Assembly (NCBI RefSeq): GCF_047344985.1
Contig: NZ_CP178861.1
Coordinates: forward strand, 1,984,001 to 2,048,000
Origin: Bdellovibrio sp047344985
GTDB taxonomy: Bacteria > Bdellovibrionota > Bdellovibrionia > Bdellovibrionales > Bdellovibrionaceae
Direction of reading: 5' to 3'
Length of the DNA: 64,000 nt
Shown: positions 1 to 9,721 of the stretch, one piece after another
Layout: every line of letters begins with the position of its first letter
Numbering within the stretch: the first letter of the stretch is position 1
The notes under the pieces: model-generated
Databases searched by the model: none
Told to the model about the DNA's origin: nothing
What the model saw: only the letters and a program-made list of their open reading frames with translations
Program-made: the position numbers and the translations under genes

Positions 1-3000
1 GTTCCTTTTGCTATCGAGTCTTATCAAATCTCTGGATACACTTCACAAAATCTTTTGCGCGTCAGTGATGGCACAGTAGCGCCTTTAACTGTAGCCAACT
101 TTAATGAGTTGATGGATTTGATCAATGGCTCCTCGACCCAGTACATCACTTCAGCAACAAACGGAGTCACTTCCATTGCATTCTCGCCGAGCGATTTCAC
201 CGGTGGAACGATCACATCTACAGGCTCTGTCGCTTTAAAAGACGTTGTGACTGGCGGTACAAAAGGAACTGCAACAAAAGTTCCGCAAATCACATACGAC
301 AACAAAGGTCGCATTACGGCTGTGACAGAGGTAGATATTTCTGGAATTCCTGCAAGCGGAGCCGCCGGCGGGGATCTTACTGGCACTTATCCAAATCCTA
401 CTGTGGGTGCTGGAAAAATCGACGAATCTAAACTTGCCGACAACGCCGTGACATCCGCGAAAATCAAAGATGGCGAAATTGTGAATGCCGATATCTCTGC
501 AACAGCAGCGATTGTCGACACAAAACTTGCAACCATCGCAACAGCTGGAAAAGTGGCAAACTCGGCAACAACGGGCACGTCTGCAAATACACCAGACACT
601 TTGGTTTTACGTGACTCTAGCGGTGACTTTTCTGCGCGCAATATTTCTGCAAATCAAATTAACTCCAATGAAACTTATGCGACCGATTTATATATTCGCA
701 ATGCTTCAAACAAGACTGTGAAATTTAATTTAGATCCGGCGGCAGCGGCGAACTTCTCAGTTGTATGGCCAACAAACGCCAGCAGCGCTGGAAAAGTTTT
801 ATCTAACGACGGAAGCGGAAATCTTTCGTGGGTTGCCGCCAGTGCGGGCTCTGTGACTTCCGTCACTGCGGGCACTGGTCTTAATGTGGGTGCGGGTCCT
901 GGGGGAACGATCACTTCAGTGGGCACACTCAATGTCAACGTCGGCACAGGAGCGGGCCAAATTCTTCAATTGAATGGTTCTTCGCAGATTCCTGCTGTGG
1001 ATGGAAGCCTTGTTACCAATTTAAATCCTGCAAATTTAAGTGCGGCGGTTCCCATTAACAAAGGTGGAACCGGACAAACAACAGCGCAAGCCGCGTTTAA
1101 TGCTCTAAGTCCTTTAACGACTAAAGGTGATTTAGTCACCCGTGATGCGACAAATAACATTCGTCTTCCTGTCGGAGCAGATTTTAAATATCTGCGCGCC
1201 AACTCAGCAACGACTTCAGGCCTTGAATATGGAGATGTCTCCGCAACTGAGATCGCGTCTTTAAGCTCAACAGGTATTGTGAAACGCACCGGAGCTGCAG
1301 CCTACACAACTCTTGGCGTGACAGCCCCTCTCGTTGATACGGGAACTAATATTGGTCTTAGCATTGGCAATGGTCTGACAACAAACTCCGGAAACCTTGT
1401 TGTTGATGCAGGAACGGGAGCCAATCAGATTCCACAACTGGATGGCAGTGGAAAATTAAATCCTTCTGTTCTTCCGACGGGAGCTGCCAGCCAGTGGGTC
1501 ACTTCGGGATCAAATATTTACTATAATGCAGGAAACGTCGGTATTAAAACAGCGACACCTTCAGCTCCTCTGAATATCACGAACTCGACAAACACTTCCA
1601 TTTTACTCGGTGATTACGTCGGCAATGGAGTGAACAAACACGAGTCTTTGGCGCAAGCTCCAGCTTATGATTCTGCGACGGATAAAGTTTATACTTTGAT
1701 TGGTGGTAACTCCTATTTGGACCGCGATGAAGTTCTTGTGGGTGGTAGCACGAATATGTCTACACAGGCCGCCGCTCAAAACATTATTTTTTATACAACA
1801 CCAACTAAGAATACCACTCTCGGCACAGAAAGAATGCGCATTGATCGCAACGGTAACGTAGGTATTGGCACAAACAATCCGACGGAAATGCTTGAAGTCG
1901 CTGGACGAGTGAAAGGGACGGAGCTTTGTATCGGAACAAACTGCCGCAGTGCTTGGCCTGCGGGCGGCGATTTACTGGCAAACGGTACAGTTCCAATGAC
2001 AGCTCCATTAAAACTTGCTGACGGTACTGCTGCGAACCCGAGCCTCGCCTTCAATTCAAGCCCTAACACAGGTATCTATCGCTCCGCCGCCAACGAATTG
2101 AGCATTTCTACGGCATCTACAAATAGATTCACAGTTCAATCAACTGGTTATATTTACGCTGGAGCCGCACCAACTTTTCCTGCTGTCTTTACAGTGAAAT
2201 ACCCGACTCCTTATTTAACCATCGAAGACTCCAACGACACCGGTGTGGCAGCAACAGCGGGCGTAAGTCTTCGCGACTCGGCAGGAACGGAGTACGGTTT
2301 CTTTGGCGACTCATCTCCAGCCAACAATGACATTCGAGTTTTCTCAGGAAATGGCCTCGGCCTGACTTCAGGAAATGCGCCGACAACATTTACAGTGAAT
2401 GGTTCTGAAAGAGTTCGCATCGATACCGCTGGCAAAGTGGGTATCGGCACAACGACTCCAGGTTATACATTGGACGTGAATGGTTCGTTCAATGCGACTT
2501 CCATCAATATTGGTGGAACGGCATTCAATCCCGGAGCGTATGTTGACACTTCAACAAATCAAACAACAATTGCCGGAAACAAAACTTTCACAGGCACTCT
2601 CACAGCCAGCGGCGCAGGCACGGGACTTTCCGTCACAAATAATATGACTGTAGGTGGAGTTGCAACGGCCGCGGGCTTTGCTTCCAGCAGTCTTGGTTCT
2701 GCAGGTTCACCTGCTTTCTCTTTTGTTTCAGATCCTAATACAGGTATGTATTCTCCAACGGCGGATGCATTGTCTTTAGCAACAGCCGGCACAGAAAAAG
2801 TGCGTGTAACCTCTGCGGGAAATCTTGGCATCGGAACGACAAATCCATTGGGTAAATTTGTTGTTTCAAAAAGCGGAGCTGAAGGCCTTGAGATCTGGCC
2901 GGGTGATTGGCCAGGCGGAGCCACAGGCATCTCTTCATACAATCGCAACACGAGCGCCTACAATGCTCTACAAATTGATGCCTCTACAATTTCTCTCGCT

Positions 3001-3801
3001 CCTGGTGGCCTTGCAACCAGTGGTCTTAACGTCACAACGACAGGTGTGGGTATCGGGTTAACAAGCCCCTCAGCTAGATTGGATATTACGACAGCGGGAT
3101 CTAGCGCGAATGAAACAGGTTTCATTCTTAGAAATCCTTCGACAGCGGCTTACTCTGTAACAAATATGGATTTTTATACCGGAGGAGCTTGGAAGAACTC
3201 CGTCTGGACAATGCGGAACAATACGGGCTCCGGCGGCATTTTCGGAATCACTCTTGCTGACTCTACAGGAGCAGCTCAAGAACGCTTCCGCATTATGGAT
3301 TCCGGAAACGTGGGAATCGGCACGACCTCGCCTTCCGAAAAATTAGAAGTCGCGGGAAATGTTAAAGCGACAGAGTTCTTGTATACTTCAGATGCGCGTC
3401 TTAAAAAAGACGTCGTGACTTTACCTGAAGCTCTTCAAAAAGTTTTACAGCTTCGCGGTGTGAACTTCACTTGGAAAGCAAACGATCAAAAGACCATGGG
3501 TTTCATTGCACAAGAAGTTGAAAAAGTTTATCCAGAACTTGTGCGCACCGACTCGAGCTCAGGATACAAAGCCGTTCAATACGGAAATATCGTCGCCGTC
3601 TTAGTCGAAGCTCTTAAACAAGAACATCAAGAACGTATTGATGCTCAAAACCGTTGCGAAGCTCAAGTAAAACAAGTTTCGCGACAAGTAGCCAGCGTAC
3701 AAACTGAAACAGAAGCTCGCGTGCAAAAACTTGAAAAAGAAAATCAGGATTTGAAAGCGCGTCTTGAAAGACTTGAGAAAGCTCTCTTGAAGCAAAAATA
3801 G
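1..3801 (+). CDS. Phage-fibre-like protein with C-terminal S74 chaperone domain (5' partial)
   Basis: The frame is open from the first base of the window, so the N-terminus lies outside. The visible 1266 residues are Gly/Ser/Thr/Ala-rich and carry tail-fibre-like motifs such as NKGGTGQTTAQAAF near base 1060. At least six copies of a GNVGIGTTxP(S)xxLxVxG repeat occur (near bases 1530, 1855, 2440, 2825, 3050 and 3310), typical of trimeric beta-structured fibres. From base 3388 comes an intramolecular chaperone (Peptidase S74) domain: SDARLKKDV with the presumed catalytic Ser, then GFIAQEVEKVYPELV, then a C-terminal heptad coiled coil. In this family the chaperone drives trimer folding and may cut itself off before that Ser. 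Surface location and prey contact are inferred. A bidirectional hairpin follows. Confidence 0.85.
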   Translation, partial: VPFAIESYQISGYTSQNLLRVSDGTVAPLTVANFNELMDLINGSSTQYITSATNGVTSIAFSPSDFTGGTITSTGSVALKDVVTGGTKGTATKVPQITYDNKGRITAVTEVDISGIPASGAAGGDLTGTYPNPTVGAGKIDESKLADNAVTSAKIKDGEIVNADISATAAIVDTKLATIATAGKVANSATTGTSANTPDTLVLRDSSGDFSARNISANQINSNETYATDLYIRNASNKTVKFNLDPAAAANFSVVWPTNASSAGKVLSNDGSGNLSWVAASAGSVTSVTAGTGLNVGAGPGGTITSVGTLNVNVGTGAGQILQLNGSSQIPAVDGSLVTNLNPANLSAAVPINKGGTGQTTAQAAFNALSPLTTKGDLVTRDATNNIRLPVGADFKYLRANSATTSGLEYGDVSATEIASLSSTGIVKRTGAAAYTTLGVTAPLVDTGTNIGLSIGNGLTTNSGNLVVDAGTGANQIPQLDGSGKLNPSVLPTGAASQWVTSGSNIYYNAGNVGIKTATPSAPLNITNSTNTSILLGDYVGNGVNKHESLAQAPAYDSATDKVYTLIGGNSYLDRDEVLVGGSTNMSTQAAAQNIIFYTTPTKNTTLGTERMRIDRNGNVGIGTNNPTEMLEVAGRVKGTELCIGTNCRSAWPAGGDLLANGTVPMTAPLKLADGTAANPSLAFNSSPNTGIYRSAANELSISTASTNRFTVQSTGYIYAGAAPTFPAVFTVKYPTPYLTIEDSNDTGVAATAGVSLRDSAGTEYGFFGDSSPANNDIRVFSGNGLGLTSGNAPTTFTVNGSERVRIDTAGKVGIGTTTPGYTLDVNGSFNATSINIGGTAFNPGAYVDTSTNQTTIAGNKTFTGTLTASGAGTGLSVTNNMTVGGVATAAGFASSSLGSAGSPAFSFVSDPNTGMYSPTADALSLATAGTEKVRVTSAGNLGIGTTNPLGKFVVSKSGAEGLEIWPGDWPGGATGISSYNRNTSAYNALQIDASTISLAPGGLATSGLNVTTTGVGIGLTSPSARLDITTAGSSANETGFILRNPSTAAYSVTNMDFYTGGAWKNSVWTMRNNTGSGGIFGITLADSTGAAQERFRIMDSGNVGIGTTSPSEKLEVAGNVKATEFLYTSDARLKKDVVTLPEALQKVLQLRGVNFTWKANDQKTMGFIAQEVEKVYPELVRTDSSSGYKAVQYGNIVAVLVEALKQEHQERIDAQNRCEAQVKQVSRQVASVQTETEARVQKLEKENQDLKARLERLEKALLKQK

Positions 3802-3822
3802 AATCTTCGAGAATTAAAAACT

Positions 3823-3852
3823 AAAAAAGGGAGCTTTAAGCTCCCTTTTTTA
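3823..3852. terminator. Bidirectional Rho-independent terminator
   Basis: GGGAGC/GCTCCC stem flanked by A6 on the left and T7 on the right, between the convergent fibre gene and pyk. It works on paper for both strands, and its right end overlaps the pyk stop codon. Confidence 0.8.
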
Positions 3853-5337
3853 TTCTACATTTGGAATAGTCTGACATCTTAAAGGCAACTGGCTGTCAGG
3901 AAGTTTTGAGTACTGCTCCCCGTTCACCGTATGCACATAGATTGAATTGGTTTTTGCACCTTGAGCAATCGGCTGTCCCAAAGTTAAAATCACGCGGTCG
4001 CCGGTTTTTGCTAAACCATGAGTCACCATCAACTGATCAACCTGAGTAAGAATATCTTCCATCGTTTTATAAGATTTAATAACGTGAGTTTGAATTCCCC
4101 ACATCATTTCCATCGAATTTAAAACATCCATATGCTGAGTGATTGAAATCACACGCGCACGCGGACGGAAGCTTGAAATTATATTCGCTGTTTTACCTGA
4201 CGTTGTAAGACAGATAATTGCTGTTGCATTTAATTTCAAAGCGCTCAACGAAGCACTCGCTGCAATCGCTGCCGGCGCACTTAGGAATTCATTCTCGAGA
4301 GAAATTTTGTAATACTCTTCCTCGTTGTTTTCCACTTCCGTGATAATTTCGTGCATCGTACGAATACATCTAAATGGATACTTTCCACTTGCTGATTCCG
4401 CTGAAAGCATCAACGCATCTGAGCCGTCCAAAACGGCATTGGCCACGTCGGTGATCTCGGCTCTTGTTGGACGAGGATTTTCAACCATGCTATCAAGCAT
4501 CTGTGTCGCCGTGATAACCGGTTTACCTAACTGGTTACAAACCTGGATGATACGTTTTTGGAACCCCGGCAAACGGCTTTGCCCGACTTCCACTGCCAAA
4601 TCGCCTCGCGCCACCATCACTACGTCACTTAAACGGCAGATCTCTTCAAGATTTTCTAGAGCTTCCACCATTTCAATTTTCGCCACGATTTTCGCTGAAG
4701 ATTTTTTAGCTTCAATCAATTCACGAAGTTTACGAATGTCACGGGCGTGACGAACAAAACTCAACGCTACATAATCCACTTTGTTATTAAGACCGAATTC
4801 AAGATCTTCAAGATCCTTCGGCGTCATGCAGTCCACTGGCAGATTTACGCCCGGCAAGTTCATACCTTTGCGGTCTTTTAAAATTCCGCCATAAACCACT
4901 TCAGCATCAACTTCTTCTCCACGCACTTGAAGCACCTTCAGCTCCAAAAGACCATCATCAAGAAGAATTTTAGTGCCGATAGAACAAGCCAAAGGAAGTT
5001 CTTTAAAATCGGAAGGAATTAGACCCGGTTTTCCTAAAACCGCCGCCGTCGTAATCACAACCTTTTCGCCAGGCTTGATTTCGATAAGGCCGTTTTCAAA
5101 CTTTCCAACACGGATTTTAGGTCCTTGCAAATCTTGAAGAATTGCCACAGGAGCTTTAAGTTCCTGGGTCAGTTTGCGAAGACTATGAATCACTTTGAGG
5201 TGATCTTCATGGCTTCCATGGGAAAAGTTAAGGCGAGCCACGTTCATGCCCGCCTTGATTGCTTTTTCTAGATTTTTTTCATCACGAGTCGCAGGCCCGA
5301 TTGTGGCCACAATTTTTGCACGACGATCCGCTAACAT
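3850..5337 (-). CDS. pyk: Pyruvate kinase
   Basis: Cytoplasmic glycolytic enzyme that converts phosphoenolpyruvate and ADP to pyruvate and ATP. The 495-residue length fits the family. The N-terminal barrel starts with RRAKIVATIGPA and NFSHGSHEDH. The active-site signature AKIVAKIEMVEAL and the ATQMLDSM...PTRAEITDVANAVLDG segment are intact, and the C-terminal allosteric domain is complete. The start codon lies 4 bases after the stop of the upstream coiled-coil gene, so the two are probably co-transcribed. That pairing is unusual, and no functional link is evident from sequence. Confidence 0.96.
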   Translation of the reverse strand: MLADRRAKIVATIGPATRDEKNLEKAIKAGMNVARLNFSHGSHEDHLKVIHSLRKLTQELKAPVAILQDLQGPKIRVGKFENGLIEIKPGEKVVITTAAVLGKPGLIPSDFKELPLACSIGTKILLDDGLLELKVLQVRGEEVDAEVVYGGILKDRKGMNLPGVNLPVDCMTPKDLEDLEFGLNNKVDYVALSFVRHARDIRKLRELIEAKKSSAKIVAKIEMVEALENLEEICRLSDVVMVARGDLAVEVGQSRLPGFQKRIIQVCNQLGKPVITATQMLDSMVENPRPTRAEITDVANAVLDGSDALMLSAESASGKYPFRCIRTMHEIITEVENNEEEYYKISLENEFLSAPAAIAASASLSALKLNATAIICLTTSGKTANIISSFRPRARVISITQHMDVLNSMEMMWGIQTHVIKSYKTMEDILTQVDQLMVTHGLAKTGDRVILTLGQPIAQGAKTNSIYVHTVNGEQYSKLPDSQLPLRCQTIPNVE

Positions 5338-5341
5338 TCCT

Positions 5342-7018
5342 CTACGCCTTCCTGCTATATGAACTCATCTTCACAGATAAGTTTTGCATATCTTCCTGAT
5401 GGCGTCTATTCATTCTATCCAACTGATCTTGGTGTGATTCGTTGAGTTGAGCAATTTTAGCTTCATACTTCATAGCCAAAGACTCTTTTTCCATCTTGGC
5501 AGCCTTCTCGCGATCACCAGAACGTTGCGAATATAGATTCTCAAGGCGTTTGATCTCTCGATCTTGACCTTCTTTCAACTGAGCCAACTTGTCCTCATAG
5601 TTCTTCACTGTTTGTTCAAGCTTGGAGTTGAAATTGGTTTCCATATTTCTAAACCGCTCCGTCATAACTTTATTCGTCGCAACTTGATCGGCGACGGTTT
5701 TATCGCGATACACATCCATGCGGTCCATGTAGTTTGTTTTCATCGTCTCTAAAGAGTCCGAATAATACTTACCCATTTGATCTTGGTTCTTATTAGTTAG
5801 ATCCAAAATCTTTTGCACACGACCCTCGGCATTGTTAGAAACCTGGGTCACCTGATCCTTATGCTGTTGAATCAAGTTCTCGCGCTCTTCACGATGACGG
5901 GCATTCATAATACTCACCTGCGATTTATTTTCGCGGTCGGCATTACGCAAAAGCTTGCTATTTTCATCCAAAACCTTACCGATACGTTCATCGTTAAGAT
6001 CCTTCATATGATCCACGGCATTTTCACGTTGTTCATTCACCAAATTCATGCGTTTTTCATACGCATTTGTAAGGTTGCGACGCTCAATTCCGCGCAAACG
6101 TTCATTCTTAGACATTTCATTATTAAGCTTACTGCTTAAGCGCTGAATCTGACTGTCGCGGGAACGAATTTGCGAATTCACACGATCATTCACAGAATCA
6201 CGAAACTCTTCGTTTTGAGAGTCGATGGCCGCTGTTTTCTGATCTAAAGCATTTTCATACTTACCACGGATCGCCTCACGCTCTTCGTTCATAATCATTT
6301 GCTTCATACGAATATTGTCGCCGAACTCTTCATTCTTATTGTTCACGGTATCGACATATTTTTGCGACCAACGAGCGTTATCAGCTTCACGCTGACGCTC
6401 ACTGGCGTTCAACCGAGATTCGTAAGACTTACGCATTTCCCGTGCATTACGTTCTTTTGCTTGCGACATCTCCTGATAGCTATTCAACATCGCATCTTTT
6501 TCTTTTTCATGCGCATCATTCAACTTGCGCGCGTTATTTTTAATAGCTTCTTGGGATTTAAGACGGTTTTCTTCAGCGGCATCGCGGAATTGTTGGTCAC
6601 GAGACGCAATCTCATTGTTCAGCTGGCTTGTGACGTTTTCACGTTGCGACTCAGACACTTCTTTTTGCTTACGAAGAGCCCCTTCGTAACTTTCTTTTTG
6701 AATTTGACGGGCGTTGTAAGCGTCTTCTGTTTTATTGCGCAAAGCTTCGCGGTAGGTCTGACGAACCTCTTCAATCTTGCGATTGTTTTCAAAGTCTTTG
6801 TCATTCATAGTTTCGCGATTGCGGTCTTTCAATTCCGCGATGCGATCTTCATAATTTTCAGTGATATTACGGATTTCGTCGTTATGACGTTTTTCAAGAC
6901 GCTTGATTTCCGCGTTACGACGTTTGGTGTTTTCACTTTCGCGATTCTCATACTCTTCACGAGTTTGGCGAATTTGTTCGTCCTGACGCGAGCGATCCGA
7001 TGATGAAATAGAAGACAT
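5342..7018 (-). CDS. Long coiled-coil protein, unknown function
   Basis: 558 residues, almost entirely predicted coiled coil and very rich in Arg, Glu, Asn and Gln, with no signal peptide, membrane segment or enzyme motif. A loose unit with a xYExR(I/L) core recurs along the protein (NYEDRIAEL, SYESRLNAS, KYENALDQK, AYEKRMNLV, NYEDKLAQL, KYEAKIAQL). A strong GGAGG precedes the ATG. It could be a cytoskeletal or scaffold protein. Bdellovibrio has a described intermediate-filament-like protein (Ccrp), but identity with it cannot be decided here. It lies directly upstream of pyk. Confidence 0.75.
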   Translation of the reverse strand: MSSISSSDRSRQDEQIRQTREEYENRESENTKRRNAEIKRLEKRHNDEIRNITENYEDRIAELKDRNRETMNDKDFENNRKIEEVRQTYREALRNKTEDAYNARQIQKESYEGALRKQKEVSESQRENVTSQLNNEIASRDQQFRDAAEENRLKSQEAIKNNARKLNDAHEKEKDAMLNSYQEMSQAKERNAREMRKSYESRLNASERQREADNARWSQKYVDTVNNKNEEFGDNIRMKQMIMNEEREAIRGKYENALDQKTAAIDSQNEEFRDSVNDRVNSQIRSRDSQIQRLSSKLNNEMSKNERLRGIERRNLTNAYEKRMNLVNEQRENAVDHMKDLNDERIGKVLDENSKLLRNADRENKSQVSIMNARHREERENLIQQHKDQVTQVSNNAEGRVQKILDLTNKNQDQMGKYYSDSLETMKTNYMDRMDVYRDKTVADQVATNKVMTERFRNMETNFNSKLEQTVKNYEDKLAQLKEGQDREIKRLENLYSQRSGDREKAAKMEKESLAMKYEAKIAQLNESHQDQLDRMNRRHQEDMQNLSVKMSSYSRKA

Positions 7019-7104
7019 CCTATCCTCCCAGACCTCAGATTAACATGAGGCCTGACAAGAAACTTCAATTCACATTCATGGGAATTTAAAATTAAGACCG
7101 AAGT

Positions 7105-7842
7105 CTAGCGTTCAAAGACTCTTTGGCGGTAAAGTTCTTTCACCTGGCGGCGCTCTGCTTCCAGACGTTGCTTTTTTTTCTCGACGATCTTCTGCTTTGC
7201 AAGCTCAGACGCGATTTCACGCTGAACCACAGTTTTGTAAATCAAACTGCTTTTTTCAGTAAGGTCTCCCCAATTGGCGCGCAAATGAGTGACCTCTTTC
7301 ACGAAGTCTTCTTTGCTTCCGCGATATAAAGAATTCCACAAAGGAAGATGATTTTTCATATCAATGGGTTGGATCATACCGTAACTAGAAACACCTTTTG
7401 AGTTCATTCCGGAAATCCAAAATTCAAAACCTTCAGGAACTTCCAAGGACTTTCCGTCACGCAAAGTCACCGTTAACGTCGCGTCAACATTACGAATCAA
7501 AACCTGATCACCTTGTTCAACCACCCAGTACTGTCCTTGACTGGCTTTCAAGCTGCCATAAAGCGTTTCGACTTCGACATTCGCTCCTTTTTCTATCCAC
7601 AAGGCGCCTTTAACAAAACGCCATTGCGTATTAGAAAGGCGAACCAGTGTCGCTCCTTCGCTGGCGTGAATTTTTAAGGAATCTTGAAGAAGATGAAATC
7701 CAGAGCCCGTCACCTGAATCGCACAAGTCTCTTTTGATTTAAGACAAGCCGACGGCTGCTGCATCACTTCGCCAGAAGCGCGCACTCGGACTTCCATTTG
7801 AAAAGCTAATAAAAAGAGTGCTAGACGAACCCACTTTTTCAT
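7105..7842 (-). CDS. Secreted FecR-like domain protein
   Basis: 245 residues with an N-terminal signal peptide (MKKWVRLALFLLAF, cleavage near residue 23). The middle part (about 35-150) reads like a FecR beta-domain: alternating short strands around VETLYGSLKASQGQYWVV and RDGKSLEVPEGFEFWI. The last 60 residues are basic and helical. Its start overlaps the stop of the upstream TPR gene by 4 bases, so the two are translationally coupled. An envelope protein reading or anchoring periplasmic material is plausible, but the exact role is unknown. No FecI-type sigma factor gene is adjacent. Confidence 0.65.
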   Translation of the reverse strand: MKKWVRLALFLLAFQMEVRVRASGEVMQQPSACLKSKETCAIQVTGSGFHLLQDSLKIHASEGATLVRLSNTQWRFVKGALWIEKGANVEVETLYGSLKASQGQYWVVEQGDQVLIRNVDATLTVTLRDGKSLEVPEGFEFWISGMNSKGVSSYGMIQPIDMKNHLPLWNSLYRGSKEDFVKEVTHLRANWGDLTEKSSLIYKTVVQREIASELAKQKIVEKKKQRLEAERRQVKELYRQRVFER

Positions 7843-8519
7843 CGGTACTCAACACTTTGCGCAAGTTTTCTAGCCTGCTTCTTGAGGTCTTCGTTTTTGA
7901 AGTTTTTAGAAACAGTTTTATAGATCTCAGAGGCTTCTTCTGTTTGATTGTTCAACTCGCTGATTTGACCCATTCTTAAAAGAATAAATCCCGTCAAATC
8001 GTGCTGTGGAAACTGAGTCACCATATTGTCGATTTCAGTAAGACTGCTGCGGAAATCTTTCTTTAAGAAGTAGCTCTCAGCAATAAAGAAATGCGCCTCA
8101 ACACCATGCTGAGACAAAGGGAATTTATCTAAAAGACCGTTAAACTCTTTGATCGCTTTGTCATAGTCTTTATCGTTAAAGTACTTCTTTCCCTTTTCAT
8201 AGAGAACCGCAGACAAATCAATAGCATCTTCACTCGCTGGCGATCTTACGACCGCCGCAAAATTACGAAGCTCATAGTTTGCTTGAAGTTTTTTATCATC
8301 AGGAAGAACTTGGGCGACAGACTGCTGAAAATCTTTTAACTGATAAGTTAAAAGAGCATTGTTAAACTTCTCTTTTTCCACTTGTTTTTGCAATTGAGCC
8401 AAGCGCAATTCGTACTGATCGTGACCATTAAAGTGTCCAACAAAGCCCGCATAAGCAGCCATGATTCCTACTGTCAGACACAAACAGAAAACAACGAATA
8501 AAGAGTTTTGATTCTTCAT
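7839..8519 (-). CDS. Membrane-anchored TPR protein (YbgF/CpoB-like)
   Basis: 226 residues: one N-terminal membrane segment (about residues 8-28) acting as an uncleaved anchor, a short coiled coil (about 35-70), then tetratricopeptide repeats (about 105-215) with ALYEKGKKYFNDKDYDKAIKEFNGL as the clearest unit, the pattern seen in YbgF/CpoB C-terminal domains. It probably faces the periplasm as a protein-interaction scaffold. It is the first gene of a coupled pair with the FecR-like gene. No tol-pal genes are nearby, so the CpoB role is not assumed. Confidence 0.65.
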   Translation of the reverse strand: MKNQNSLFVVFCLCLTVGIMAAYAGFVGHFNGHDQYELRLAQLQKQVEKEKFNNALLTYQLKDFQQSVAQVLPDDKKLQANYELRNFAAVVRSPASEDAIDLSAVLYEKGKKYFNDKDYDKAIKEFNGLLDKFPLSQHGVEAHFFIAESYFLKKDFRSSLTEIDNMVTQFPQHDLTGFILLRMGQISELNNQTEEASEIYKTVSKNFKNEDLKKQARKLAQSVEYR

Positions 8520-8560
8520 GTCTCACTTATCGGCAAAAACCGATAAAAATTGAGACTGTT

Positions 8561-9274
8561 TTATTTTGAGACAGCCTTCTGGTCATAGGTATAGACCGCT
8601 TCCGCATCGAGATCCTTCCACTTCCCGTCCTTCAATTGCTTCGGAGCCACCCGGCCTTTCATCAACATCAACTTTTTATCCGACTGCGCATACCACAAGA
8701 AAATAGGATCCACCAAAGCGGCAATAATAAAACTTGTCGGTTTCATGCGAAGCTCCATCCACTTATCGCCGCCTTTTTCAACTTCACCCATTTTTTGCAA
8801 AGTAAAACCCACCGTTTCAAGACGATCCCAAACAGCGAAGCGGACGTCCATCCCTTTACCGGTGTTTAATTTATCCCAATTCTCTTTGACAAAAGCGTTA
8901 AAGTTGGCTGTTGAAAGAAGAGGGCCTTTGATTTTTTCTTCGGCGTTTTTCTTCTTTCCTTTTCCTTCGTACTCAAAGCGAATCAGATCTCCATCAACAA
9001 CGAAGCGTCCTTTTTCTTGAGTCTGCCCTTGATTGATTTCATAGCGTAGAACTTGCGCCCCTTTAACCACACCGTCTTCGCGAACGACTTCTTTCCCATC
9101 GATATCTTTATAAGTCGCCTTACTGTGGATACCGTCATCCTGAGCGCTTAACTGCACGTCCAGAGTGTAAAGTTTTTTCGCCTGATTGGATTTCAAATCA
9201 TAAAGTGTTGCACTTGTGGTTGCGTCTTGGGCAAAGCTGAACAAAGGCATGAGAAGCGCAATAAGAACTGTCAC
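8561..9274 (-). CDS. Secreted protein of unknown function
   Basis: 237 residues from a GTG start chosen for its GGAGG six bases upstream. A signal peptide ends at about residue 15 (LLMPLFSFAQ-D). The mature part is Lys- and Asp-rich with many alternating beta strands, including EDGVVKGAQVLRYEINQGQ and GDLIRFEYEGKGKKK. This resembles periplasmic DUF3108-like beta-barrel proteins, but the match is only by texture. It is separated from the TPR gene by 41 bases holding a small hairpin. Its promoter should lie in the divergent gap shared with the HU gene. Confidence 0.6.
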   Translation of the reverse strand: MTVLIALLMPLFSFAQDATTSATLYDLKSNQAKKLYTLDVQLSAQDDGIHSKATYKDIDGKEVVREDGVVKGAQVLRYEINQGQTQEKGRFVVDGDLIRFEYEGKGKKKNAEEKIKGPLLSTANFNAFVKENWDKLNTGKGMDVRFAVWDRLETVGFTLQKMGEVEKGGDKWMELRMKPTSFIIAALVDPIFLWYAQSDKKLMLMKGRVAPKQLKDGKWKDLDAEAVYTYDQKAVSK

Positions 9275-9390
9275 TGCAAACCTCCAGGATGTTTGTCTAT
9301 ATTAAAGAAGCGTACCTTAAAAAGATCCATGATACTTAACATTAATAAGCTTTTCTGCATCACATCCTAGACTGCGCACCAGCATTTATC

Positions 9391-9419
9391 TTGACCATCT
9401 TCGCTCAGAATTCTAGGTT
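9391..9419 (+). promoter_or_regulatory. Candidate sigma-70 promoter for the HU gene
   Basis: TTGACC and TAGGTT separated by 17 bases, ending 29 bases before the HU ATG. The -35 is good and the -10 weak. Confidence 0.35.
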
Positions 9420-9448
9420 AGGATTCTTTGAGTTAAGGACAAGTGCCC

Positions 9449-9721
9449 ATGAACAAAGCTCAGTTGGTTGAACTCGTTGCTGAAAAAACAAAGACTACCA
9501 AAAGCCAATCAGAACAAATCCTCGATGCCACACTTAAAGTTATTCAAGAAGCCTTGAAAAAAGGCGACGAAGTGAAGCTTGTGGGTTTCGGCACTTTCTC
9601 TCGCAGCGCCCGCAAACCACGCCAAGGCCGTAATCCTAAAACCGGTGAAACGGTGAAAATTCCCAGCGCCTATGTTCCGCGCTTTAAACCGGGAAAAGAT
9701 TTAAAGGACGCTCTCAACTAG
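9449..9721 (+). CDS. hup: HU-family DNA-binding protein
   Basis: A 90-residue histone-like protein that binds and bends DNA as a dimer. All family landmarks are present: MNKAQLVELVAE at the start, GFGTFSRSARKPRQGRNPKTG in the beta-arm and VPRFKPGKDLKDAL at the end. The ATG at 9449 is preferred over the in-frame GTG at 9443 because TAAGGA then sits nine bases upstream and the protein has the standard HU length. Its last 21 bases overlap the 3' end of the convergent GYF-domain gene. Confidence 0.95.
   Translation: MNKAQLVELVAEKTKTTKSQSEQILDATLKVIQEALKKGDEVKLVGFGTFSRSARKPRQGRNPKTGETVKIPSAYVPRFKPGKDLKDALN

Noticed and set aside
6299..7003. 234-codon plus-strand open frame
   Set aside because: It lies wholly antisense to the coiled-coil gene and reflects that gene's skewed codons. 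No ribosome binding site and no protein-like composition.
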